This document shows positions 1 to 6,334 of a stretch of DNA of 28,023 nucleotides, in pieces. Each line of letters starts with the position of its first letter. Position 1 is the first letter of the stretch. The notes beneath the pieces are model-generated. The model made no database searches, was not told where the DNA came from, and was given only the letters and a program-made list of their open reading frames with translations. The position numbers were made by a program, and so were the translations under genes. This DNA comes from DASRJX01 sp035649235 (lineage in GTDB: Bacteria > Acidobacteriota > Polarisedimenticolia > Gp22-AA2): positions 1 to 28,023 of the forward strand of contig DASRJX010000079.1 of NCBI GenBank assembly GCA_035649235.1. Direction: 5' to 3'.

Positions 1-604
1 GAACGATGAGGAAGACGAGAAAGGCCCCGACCACGATCCCACCCTCGAACAGGGTCGAGGCGAGCACGGTGACGCAGGCGGCGGCGGCGAGCCCCCGAGC
101 CGGCCAGACGCCGTTCTGATCCCGGCGCGTGTGCAGCCAGAGCACGATCCAGATCAGGAATGTCCCCAGGACCACCGGGTACTCGATCCCCGACATGACG
201 ACGTGCACCGGGAAGGCCGCCGCGCCGAAGAGAGCCAGGAGGCCGGGCCGCGAGCCGAAGAGCCGCCGGCCGGTCAGCCAGATCAGCCCGCAGGTCGCCG
301 TCCCGATCAAAGCCTGGACGATCCGGAGCGGCAGCAGCCCGGTCCCGAAGAGCCCGTAGCACCCGGCCATGAAGACGGGATAGAGCGGCAGCCGGTAGTA
401 GCGGGTGTTGAAGTGCCCGGTCTCGAGCAGGGTGCGGGCGGCGCGATCGTAATCGAGCGAATCCTCGAAGTAGAACCCCGGCTGCTGGACGAGAACGAAG
501 CCGATGCGCAGGGCGAGCGCCAGCAGCAGGAGCCCAACTGGCCAGGCGGCCTCGCCCGGGACGCGGCGCTCGGGCGGCCGGCTCGTCGGTCGGGGTTCAG
601 GCAT
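1..604 (-). CDS. GT-C/ArnT-PMT-like membrane glycosyltransferase, N-terminal part (cut by window edge)
   Basis: I translated this frame by hand: it is open from an ATG at 604 to the window edge, giving the first 201 residues. It opens with a short polar arginine/proline-rich stretch, then a hydrophobic segment at about residues 21-40. A loop follows with acidic residues (E47, D48, D51, Y52), the usual place of the catalytic acidic motif of dolichyl-phosphate-mannose- or ArnT-type GT-C enzymes. More hydrophobic segments follow. Such proteins take a sugar from a polyprenyl-phosphate donor on the outer face of the inner membrane. The start lies 17 bases after the deacetylase stop; an ATG at 617 is out of frame and stops after six codons. 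GT-C assignment is from topology and the loop motif; the substrate is unknown and the C-terminal part is missing. Confidence 0.75.
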   Translation of the reverse strand, partial: MPEPRPTSRPPERRVPGEAAWPVGLLLLALALRIGFVLVQQPGFYFEDSLDYDRAARTLLETGHFNTRYYRLPLYPVFMAGCYGLFGTGLLPLRIVQALIGTATCGLIWLTGRRLFGSRPGLLALFGAAAFPVHVVMSGIEYPVVLGTFLIWIVLWLHTRRDQNGVWPARGLAAAACVTVLASTLFEGGIVVGAFLVFLIV

Positions 605-621
605 CGCCGCGCCGCATCCCC

Positions 622-1449
622 TCAAGCGTAGCGATTCTGCAGGGCGGAGAGGTAGCGATCGATGAGCGCCCAGCCGTCCAGGCAGCCGCCGAGAATCCAC
701 CCGAAGATGGGCCCGTCCCCCTGCTCGATCTTGGTGCGCCGGAGCTCGAGAGGGTCGAGAGCGCTCCGGTTCAGGCCGTTGATCGAGGTGCAGGCGGTCC
801 GATAGCCCGCGGCGCGCGCCTCCTCCTTGACGGTCTCGCCGAAGTCCCGCAGCGTCCCGAAGGGGTAGGCGAGGGAATCGACCTTGATCCCCAGACGCTG
901 CTCCAGGATCGATCGGGAGTCGGCGACCTGGCGTCGGACTTCCTCCCGCGGGAGCCTACCCAGGGAGACGTGGTCCAGCGAATGGGAGCCGATGCGGATG
1001 CCTTGGGCCGGCAGCCGCTCGAGATCGCTCCAGGAGACGAATCCCGGCGTCCCGACCTTCGAGGGAATGACGTAGAGCATGGCCGGAAGGCCGCGCTCCG
1101 CGAGGACGGGGAGGGCAGCGTCCACGAAGTCGTCCGTGCCGTCGTCGAACGTCAGGACGACGCGGCCCCGACCAAGAGTCCCCTGCCCGTTCCCGCGCTG
1201 GTCGATGGCCCGATCGAGGTCGGTCACGGCCCCGCCGCGCGCCAGAAGGTCCATCTGCAGCCGGAACTCCTCTGGCGACACGGCGAACGGGTCTTCACGG
1301 TCGGACGCGATCCGGTGATAGGTCAGGATCCGGAGCCCTCCCGGATGGCCGGCCCTCCGTACGGGATGCGCCAGACGGCCGCAACCGGCGACGAGGCGGC
1401 GGCTCCACCTCTTGAGAAAGCGCTTGGAAGCCGGGGTCTTGACGCTCAT
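622..1449 (-). CDS. Polysaccharide deacetylase (NodB homology, CE4), 275 aa
   Basis: This is a metal-dependent carbohydrate deacetylase of the NodB/CE4 family, expected to remove N- or O-acetyl groups from a sugar of the polysaccharide. All signature motifs are visible: TFDDG at residues 100-104 (catalytic and metal aspartates D102, D103), SHSLDH at 155-160 (metal histidines H156, H160) and a later AYPFG motif. The C-terminal LRRTKI motif recurs in the second deacetylase of this window. No cleavable signal peptide is apparent; the N-terminus is basic, so cell location is uncertain. ATG start, six bases after the stop of the upstream glycosyltransferase, so probably in the same transcript. Family assignment is secure; the substrate is not known. 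Confidence 0.92.
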   Translation of the reverse strand: MSVKTPASKRFLKRWSRRLVAGCGRLAHPVRRAGHPGGLRILTYHRIASDREDPFAVSPEEFRLQMDLLARGGAVTDLDRAIDQRGNGQGTLGRGRVVLTFDDGTDDFVDAALPVLAERGLPAMLYVIPSKVGTPGFVSWSDLERLPAQGIRIGSHSLDHVSLGRLPREEVRRQVADSRSILEQRLGIKVDSLAYPFGTLRDFGETVKEEARAAGYRTACTSINGLNRSALDPLELRRTKIEQGDGPIFGWILGGCLDGWALIDRYLSALQNRYA

Positions 1450-1455
1450 CGCGTT

Positions 1456-2607
1456 TCAGGCCGCCGCGGCGCGCTCAGCGTCCCATTCCCGGAGCCGCCC
1501 CACGAGTATCCGGCCGATCACCCGAGGGCTGGCCCTCTCCTCGAACCGCTCCCGGCCGGCCTGCGCCAGCCTCCGCGCCAGACTCTCGTCGTTCATGATC
1601 CTCTGGATCGCTTCGGCGAGCGCCGCCGGATCCCCCCGGCGGCAGAGGAGGCAATCGACTCCGTCCCTGAGCAGCTCCCGGGCGGCCGGCGAGTCGCCCG
1701 TGATCACGGCCTTCCCCACCGCCATCGCCTCGTAGACCTTGTTGGGAACGACGCGAGAGGCCTTGCCCGACTCGCCGAAGATCCCGAGACACAGATCCGC
1801 CTCGCGAATCGTCCGCACCAGACGCTCGGGGGGCTCGGATCCCCGGAATTCCAGGGATCGCGTCCCGAGGCTCCGGGCCAGGGCCTCGATCCGGCTCCTC
1901 TCCTCCCCATCCCCTACCATCAGGAAGCGGCAGGCGATGCCCCGCTCCTCCAGGAGCCTCGCCGCCCGCACCACCGTCTCCAGTCCGTGCAGCGGAATGT
2001 AGCGCCCGAAGTGCAGCACGGTGTAGGGGCGCCCGTTGTCGGACGGTCCTACGCCGGGAACGAACACGAGATCGTCGGCGCCTATCGGCAGCACCCAGAA
2101 CTTCTCCTTGGGCTGATGGAACGTGCCGATGAAGAAGTCGACGTGGGCCTCCGTGTCGAGAAGGACCCGGTCGGCCAGGCGGCAGGCGTTCCGGTCCACC
2201 CAGGCCAGGAGCCTCGCCTTCGGCCCGTCCCGCGGCACCGCATCCCGATCCAGGACGAGCGAGTCGTACAGGCTCAGGAAGGCGTCGAAGACGAGCGGCA
2301 CCCGGCGCAGGCGGCAGAGGAGCTTCGCCGGGAAGACATCGAAATGTCCCGAGTACCCGACGAAGAGGAAATCCGGCCGCGGCGACGCCAGGAAGCGGGC
2401 CGTGAGCGAGCCGTAGGCGCCCAGCCAGCGGATGATGAGTCCCGGCCGAATCCACCCCTTCCGCGCCTGGCGCAGCTTCTGCGAGGTGTCCTTCCAGAGC
2501 GGAACGTTGAACTCCCGGACCACTGCCCCGCTCGCCCTGAGACCCGCCATCAGGATGCGGTTCCTGGGGTAGTCCTTGTCGTAGGTCCCCCAGTAATAGA
2601 CCAGCAT
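1456..2607 (-). CDS. Glycosyltransferase family 4 (group 1), 383 aa
   Basis: The protein has the two Rossmann-like halves of a GT-B retaining glycosyltransferase. The C-terminal donor-binding half contains a LHFGRYIPLHG strand/loop, a MVGDGEER segment and a PNKVYEAMAVGKAVITG motif, the standard nucleotide-sugar binding region of GT4. The first glutamate of the classical E-x7-E pair is arginine here, a variation I believe occurs in WbuB-like members. It should act in the cytoplasm, adding a sugar to the lipid-linked intermediate. ATG start one base after the stop of the radical SAM gene, implying a tight two-gene module. Donor and acceptor cannot be predicted. Confidence 0.88.
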   Translation of the reverse strand: MLVYYWGTYDKDYPRNRILMAGLRASGAVVREFNVPLWKDTSQKLRQARKGWIRPGLIIRWLGAYGSLTARFLASPRPDFLFVGYSGHFDVFPAKLLCRLRRVPLVFDAFLSLYDSLVLDRDAVPRDGPKARLLAWVDRNACRLADRVLLDTEAHVDFFIGTFHQPKEKFWVLPIGADDLVFVPGVGPSDNGRPYTVLHFGRYIPLHGLETVVRAARLLEERGIACRFLMVGDGEERSRIEALARSLGTRSLEFRGSEPPERLVRTIREADLCLGIFGESGKASRVVPNKVYEAMAVGKAVITGDSPAARELLRDGVDCLLCRRGDPAALAEAIQRIMNDESLARRLAQAGRERFEERASPRVIGRILVGRLREWDAERAAAA

Positions 2608-2608
2608 C

Positions 2609-4102
2609 TCAGGCTTCTTGCTTCACCACCTGGGCCGGCGCTCCGCGAGTCTTGCGCTTGACGTTCTGGGAGAAATAAAGGAGCCGGCTCGCGATGGAGA
2701 CGGTGCCCCGGAAGACGCGGCGGAACTCCCGGACGTTGGTCAGCCGGCGCAGGGTGCGGAGGATGAACTTGGGCCGCATATAGAAGCGGCGGTACGCCTC
2801 CAGCCGCGCCTTCTCCAGGTCGAGCCGCGAGAGCGTCTCGGTTTCCAGCACGATGTCGCGCGCCGCGTAGTCCTCCCAGGTCTGGGCCTTGAGATACCCC
2901 TTTCGGTTGGCCTCCTCGTACATCTCGGTGCCCGGATAGGGAACCGCTGCCGCGAACTGGGCGTTGTCGGGGTCGATCTTGACGGCGAAATCGATCGTCT
3001 CCTTCAGGGTCTCCTTGGTCTCTCCGGGGCCTCCGAGCATGAAGAAAGCCTGGGTCTTGATTCCGACCTTCCGGGCGATCTGGAATGCCTTCTCCACCTG
3101 CGAGAGCTGGATCCCCTTCTTCAGCCGCTTCAGGATCTCCGCGGATCCCGACTCCACGCCGAGGTAGACGTTGTCGCAGCCGGCGTTGCGCATCTCGCGC
3201 AGCAGCTCCTCGTCCACCGTGTCGACCCGGCCCATGGCGATCCAGTGGACCTTGAGCTCGCGCTCCTGGATCAGACGGCAGATCTCCAGGAGCCGCTCCC
3301 GGTCGATGGTCATGGTGTCGTCGTCGAAGTAGATGTCGTCGACACCGTAGTGCCGGACCAGGTGCTCCATCTCGTCGACCACCGCGTCCGCTTTCCTGGA
3401 GCGGAAGTCCCGACCCACCATCGTTCCCGGCCAGAGGCAGAAGGTGCATCGGTAGGGGCAGCCGCGGCTGGACAGCATGAAGGTCCCCTTCTTTCCCTGG
3501 TACTGGGCGGTCTGGTACTTCTCGATCGGCACGATGTCGCGGGCCGGGTAGGGCCAGGCGTCGAGATCGAGGTCGAACGGCCGATCCGGCGTGGTCTTGA
3601 TCGCCTGGCCGTCCCGGTAGGTCAGGCCGGCCACGTCCTTGAGCGGCTTGCCGTTCTTGAGGGCTATCGCGAGTTCGCGGATCGTCACCTCGAACTCTCC
3701 CCGGATGATGGCATCGATCTCGGGGTTCTCCTCCAGGAGTTGCTTGTGAAAGTAGGTCGCGTGCGAGCCCATCAGGGCGACGAAGGTCCGCGGCCTGAGC
3801 TCCTTGATCCTCCGCACCGATTTCAGGTCGTGATCGATGGACGGGGTGGAGCATTCCATCGCGACGAGGTCGGGCGCGATCTCGTGCACCCGCGCCGCGT
3901 AGTCTTCGATCCCCAGCTCGTCGACGACCCCGTCCAGGAAGCCCGTGTCGATTCCGGCCGCGCGGGACAGCGCGACGGCGTAGGAGAGGAAAATCGGGTA
4001 CTCGAGCTTCTTGTCCTTGCGCTTGTGGGGCCAGCGGACCGAGGCCCGCGCCCCGTAACCCTCGCCGGGCCAGGGTGGATTGGTCACCAACGCTCTGAAC
4101 AT
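2609..4102 (-). CDS. B12-binding-domain radical SAM protein (class B type), 497 aa
   Basis: Residues 1 to about 150 resemble the Rossmann-like cobalamin-binding domain found ahead of radical SAM cores in BchE/HpnJ-type proteins; the segment ending in RGEFEVTIREL is typical. I do not see a clear DxHxxG cobalamin-ligand motif, so cobalamin binding is not certain. The radical SAM core begins at about 208 with SSRGCPYRCTFC, giving the CxxxCxxC [4Fe-4S] ligands C215, C219, C222. Further core signatures are YFDDDT, GVESGS and GGPGET. A basic C-terminal region follows. It is clearly paralogous to the protein at 11509-12993. It is the first gene downstream of the promoter-bearing gap and sits directly before a GT4 gene. 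Plausible chemistries are methylation of an unactivated carbon or another radical modification of sugar or lipid; none can be chosen from sequence. Confidence 0.9.
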   Translation of the reverse strand: MFRALVTNPPWPGEGYGARASVRWPHKRKDKKLEYPIFLSYAVALSRAAGIDTGFLDGVVDELGIEDYAARVHEIAPDLVAMECSTPSIDHDLKSVRRIKELRPRTFVALMGSHATYFHKQLLEENPEIDAIIRGEFEVTIRELAIALKNGKPLKDVAGLTYRDGQAIKTTPDRPFDLDLDAWPYPARDIVPIEKYQTAQYQGKKGTFMLSSRGCPYRCTFCLWPGTMVGRDFRSRKADAVVDEMEHLVRHYGVDDIYFDDDTMTIDRERLLEICRLIQERELKVHWIAMGRVDTVDEELLREMRNAGCDNVYLGVESGSAEILKRLKKGIQLSQVEKAFQIARKVGIKTQAFFMLGGPGETKETLKETIDFAVKIDPDNAQFAAAVPYPGTEMYEEANRKGYLKAQTWEDYAARDIVLETETLSRLDLEKARLEAYRRFYMRPKFILRTLRRLTNVREFRRVFRGTVSIASRLLYFSQNVKRKTRGAPAQVVKQEA

Positions 4103-4122
4103 CGCCGTCTGTCTCCCCTCTT

Positions 4123-4157
4123 CCTTAGGCTTATCGTTCTAACTTATGGGTCTAAGG
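4123..4157 (-). repeat. Inverted repeat CCTTAG ... CTAAGG overlapping the promoter -10
   Basis: On the minus strand CCTTAG (4157-4152) and CTAAGG (4128-4123) form a perfect 6-bp inverted repeat with 23 bases between them. A shorter pair, CTTA and TAAG, lies inside and overlaps the proposed -10 element. The placement fits an operator for a dimeric regulator, but no regulator is encoded in the window. A weak hairpin in the leader or chance are alternatives. Confidence 0.3.
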
Positions 4158-4171
4158 ATGTCATGAGTCAA
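4143..4171 (-). promoter_or_regulatory. Sigma-70-like promoter for the 4102-1 unit
   Basis: Read on the minus strand, the 79-base gap between the epimerase stop and the radical SAM start contains TTGACT (4171-4166, five of six matches to the -35 consensus), a 17-base spacer, and CATAAG (4148-4143, four of six matches to the -10 consensus). The start site would fall near 4136, leaving a leader of about 33 bases before the ATG at 4102. This gap is conspicuously AT-richer than the surrounding coding DNA, as expected of a real promoter. Prediction from consensus only. Confidence 0.55.
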
Positions 4172-4181
4172 GCCTGTCGGT

Positions 4182-5315
4182 CTATCGTCCGCTCACCAGC
4201 CCGCGCGACACCAGCTCCTCCGAGGCCTTGTCGAAACCGTCCAACGGTGTCTGAATTCTGGCCCATGCCACCAGATCTTCGAACCCCTTCTCGAGCGGCA
4301 CCTCCGGCTCGTACCCCAGGAGGGTCTGGATCCGGGTGATGTCGGCGTAGCAGTGCCGGATGTCCCCCTCCCGGAAGGTCCCCAGGACCTTCGGCTCCAT
4401 GTGGTTTCCTGGAGCGAGCCGTTGGGTGAGACCCCGCGCCAGATCCCGGAGCGAGGTCCTGATGCCGGTCCCGACGTTGAGCACCTGGAAGTCGGCTTCC
4501 TGCCTTTCCATCGCCAGCAGGTTCGCCCGCACGATGTCGTTCACGTGCACGAAGTCGCGCCCCTGCTCCCCGTCCTCGAAGAAGCAGGGCGGTCGACCGT
4601 TGAGCAGGCGGCTGGAGAAGATGGCCGCCACGCCCGTGTACGGGTTGGAGAGGGCCTGTCCCGGTCCGTAGACGTTGAAGTAGCGCAGCGCCACGGCCGG
4701 GATCCCGTAGGCCCGTCCCATGACCAGGACCGTTTCTTCCTGGCTCCTCTTGGTCACCGCGTAGACCGAGGTGGGGTCGAGCGGCTTGGTCTCGTCGGTC
4801 GGAAGCGGCGCCACGTCCTGGCCACAGCCCGGGCACTCCGGCTCCCACTGCCCCGCCGCGAGGCGCTCCCGGCGGCGATGTCGCGGCGCCACCGGCCCGC
4901 AGGCGGGACACCGGTACCTCCCCTCCCCGTAGATCGACATGGAGGAGGCCACGATGACCTTCTCCACGAGAGAGGCGGGGGTGGCGATCGTCTCCATCAA
5001 CAGGGCGGTCCCCAGGCTGTTGACCCGCGTGTAGCCGGCGGCCTCGTACATCGATTGCCCGACCCCCACGGCCGCGGCCTGGTGGAACACCACCTCGATC
5101 CCCTGGAGGGCCCGGGTGAGCGTGGCCGGATCCAGGAGGTCGCCGCGGATCATCTCGGCGCCTTCCGGGACGGCGCGGTGGCCCTCCCGTCCGTGCACCT
5201 GGGGATCGAAGACGTCGAGGACCCGCACCTGATGCCCCCGCCCGACCAGGGCCGCCGTCAGGTGGGAGCCGATGAATCCGGCCCCCCCGGTCAGGAGGAT
5301 CCGCTTCGACGTCAC
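4182..5315 (-). CDS. NAD-dependent sugar epimerase/dehydratase with zinc-ribbon insertion, 377 aa
   Basis: This is an extended short-chain dehydrogenase acting on an NDP-sugar, of the GalE/RmlB type. The NAD-binding glycine motif GGAGFIG is at residues 10-16 and the catalytic YxxxK is Y185/K189, with a serine-rich strand (SSMSIYGEG) before it. Between these lies an insertion with two CxxC pairs, C136/C139 and C161/C164, about 21 residues apart, which should form a zinc ribbon. From memory, a similar insertion occurs in dTDP-L-rhamnose 4-epimerase-type proteins, so 6-deoxyhexose epimerisation is a candidate, but UDP-hexose 4-epimerase is equally possible. The GTG start overlaps the preceding gene by four bases (GTGA). 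Last gene of the long operon. Confidence 0.9.
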   Translation of the reverse strand: MTSKRILLTGGAGFIGSHLTAALVGRGHQVRVLDVFDPQVHGREGHRAVPEGAEMIRGDLLDPATLTRALQGIEVVFHQAAAVGVGQSMYEAAGYTRVNSLGTALLMETIATPASLVEKVIVASSMSIYGEGRYRCPACGPVAPRHRRRERLAAGQWEPECPGCGQDVAPLPTDETKPLDPTSVYAVTKRSQEETVLVMGRAYGIPAVALRYFNVYGPGQALSNPYTGVAAIFSSRLLNGRPPCFFEDGEQGRDFVHVNDIVRANLLAMERQEADFQVLNVGTGIRTSLRDLARGLTQRLAPGNHMEPKVLGTFREGDIRHCYADITRIQTLLGYEPEVPLEKGFEDLVAWARIQTPLDGFDKASEELVSRGLVSGR

Positions 5316-6334
5316 GGCTTCCCCCCCACCACGGCGGTCGGTCCGGAGGGGGCCTGTGCCGCCGCCTCGCTCCGCTCCCGGTCGCCGCGGGCCTGCTCGA
5401 TCTCCATGCGCCGTATCCGGTACTGGATGTCCTCCGCCAGCCGCCGGTTGACCGCCATCAGGTCGCTGACGACGCCGATCAGCCCCAGCAAGAGCCCCAT
5501 GGCCAGGAGGGTGCCGCCGGTCAGGAGGGACTGCAGCTTGCCGACCGGCGCGTCGGACGTCAGGAAGTAATAGAGGAACCGCAGCAGCAGGAATCCTCCG
5601 ACACCGCCCACGATGACGCCGAGGTAGGAGAAGAACTTCAGCGGCTCGTACATCGCGTAGATCCGGACCATGGTGCTCGCCGACCGCTTGAGGTAGAACC
5701 AGAGGCCGGGGAAGAGCCGCGACTCCCTCAGCTTCTCGTTGACTCGCACCGGGACGTGAGCCACAACCAGGTTCTTCTTGCCGGCCTGAATCAAGGTCTC
5801 CAGCGTGTAGGTGAACTTCGAGAAGACGTTGAGCCGCAGCGCCGCCTCGCGGCTGTACGCACGGAAGCCACTCGTGGAGTCCAGAAGCTCGATGCCCGAG
5901 AGCTGCTCCATGACCCGGTCTCCGATCCGGTGCAGCACCTTCTTGAGCAGCGAGAAATGACGGATGCCCCGGACCTGCCGGTCCCCGACCACCATGTCAG
6001 CCTTCCCCTGCAGGATCGGCTGCACCAGCTTCTCCAGATCGCGGCCGTCGTACTGATTGTCGGCGTCGGTGTTCACGATGATGTCGGCTCCCAGCATGAG
6101 GCTGGTCTCCAGCCCCGCGCGGAACGCGCTGGCGAGCCCCTGGTGCCGGGGCAGCACCACGAGGTGATCGACGCCCTGCCGCCGGGCGACTTCCACCGTC
6201 CCGTCCATGCTGCCGTCGTCGATGACCAGGATCTCGATCTCGTCGACGCCGGGCAGGGTCCGTGGCAATGCGGCCAGAGTGGCGGGAAGCGTCGCCTCCT
6301 CGTTCAGGCAGGGGATCTGGATGATCAGCCTCAA
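5312..6334 (-). CDS. DPM1/GtrB-like family 2 glycosyltransferase with two C-terminal membrane helices, 340 aa
   Basis: The N-terminal GT-A domain has the family-2 opening (IPCLNEE), the VIDDGSMDGT nucleotide-binding motif and a DAD metal-binding motif at residues 90-92. Two hydrophobic segments follow at about 232-257 and 269-293, then a charged tail. This layout matches polyprenyl-phosphate glycosyltransferases such as DPM1-like or GtrB proteins, which make undecaprenyl-phosphate sugars. Those donors are what GT-C enzymes use, and the window encodes four GT-C-like proteins, so a supplying role is an attractive inference. The start is TTG at 6334, overlapping the kinase stop by four bases (TTGA), with a purine-rich GGGGAAG just upstream. 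Family is certain, the transferred sugar unknown. Confidence 0.9.
   Translation of the reverse strand: MRLIIQIPCLNEEATLPATLAALPRTLPGVDEIEILVIDDGSMDGTVEVARRQGVDHLVVLPRHQGLASAFRAGLETSLMLGADIIVNTDADNQYDGRDLEKLVQPILQGKADMVVGDRQVRGIRHFSLLKKVLHRIGDRVMEQLSGIELLDSTSGFRAYSREAALRLNVFSKFTYTLETLIQAGKKNLVVAHVPVRVNEKLRESRLFPGLWFYLKRSASTMVRIYAMYEPLKFFSYLGVIVGGVGGFLLLRFLYYFLTSDAPVGKLQSLLTGGTLLAMGLLLGLIGVVSDLMAVNRRLAEDIQYRIRRMEIEQARGDRERSEAAAQAPSGPTAVVGGKP

Noticed and set aside
970..2661. Long open frame on the + strand (563 codons)
   Set aside because: It lies antisense to the deacetylase and GT4 genes, which have clear family motifs. It is rich in R, P, G and E with no recognisable domain, as expected for a shadow frame in GC-rich DNA.
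2618..4339. Long open frame on the + strand (573 codons)
   Set aside because: Antisense to the radical SAM gene and running through its promoter gap; low-complexity composition and no motif.
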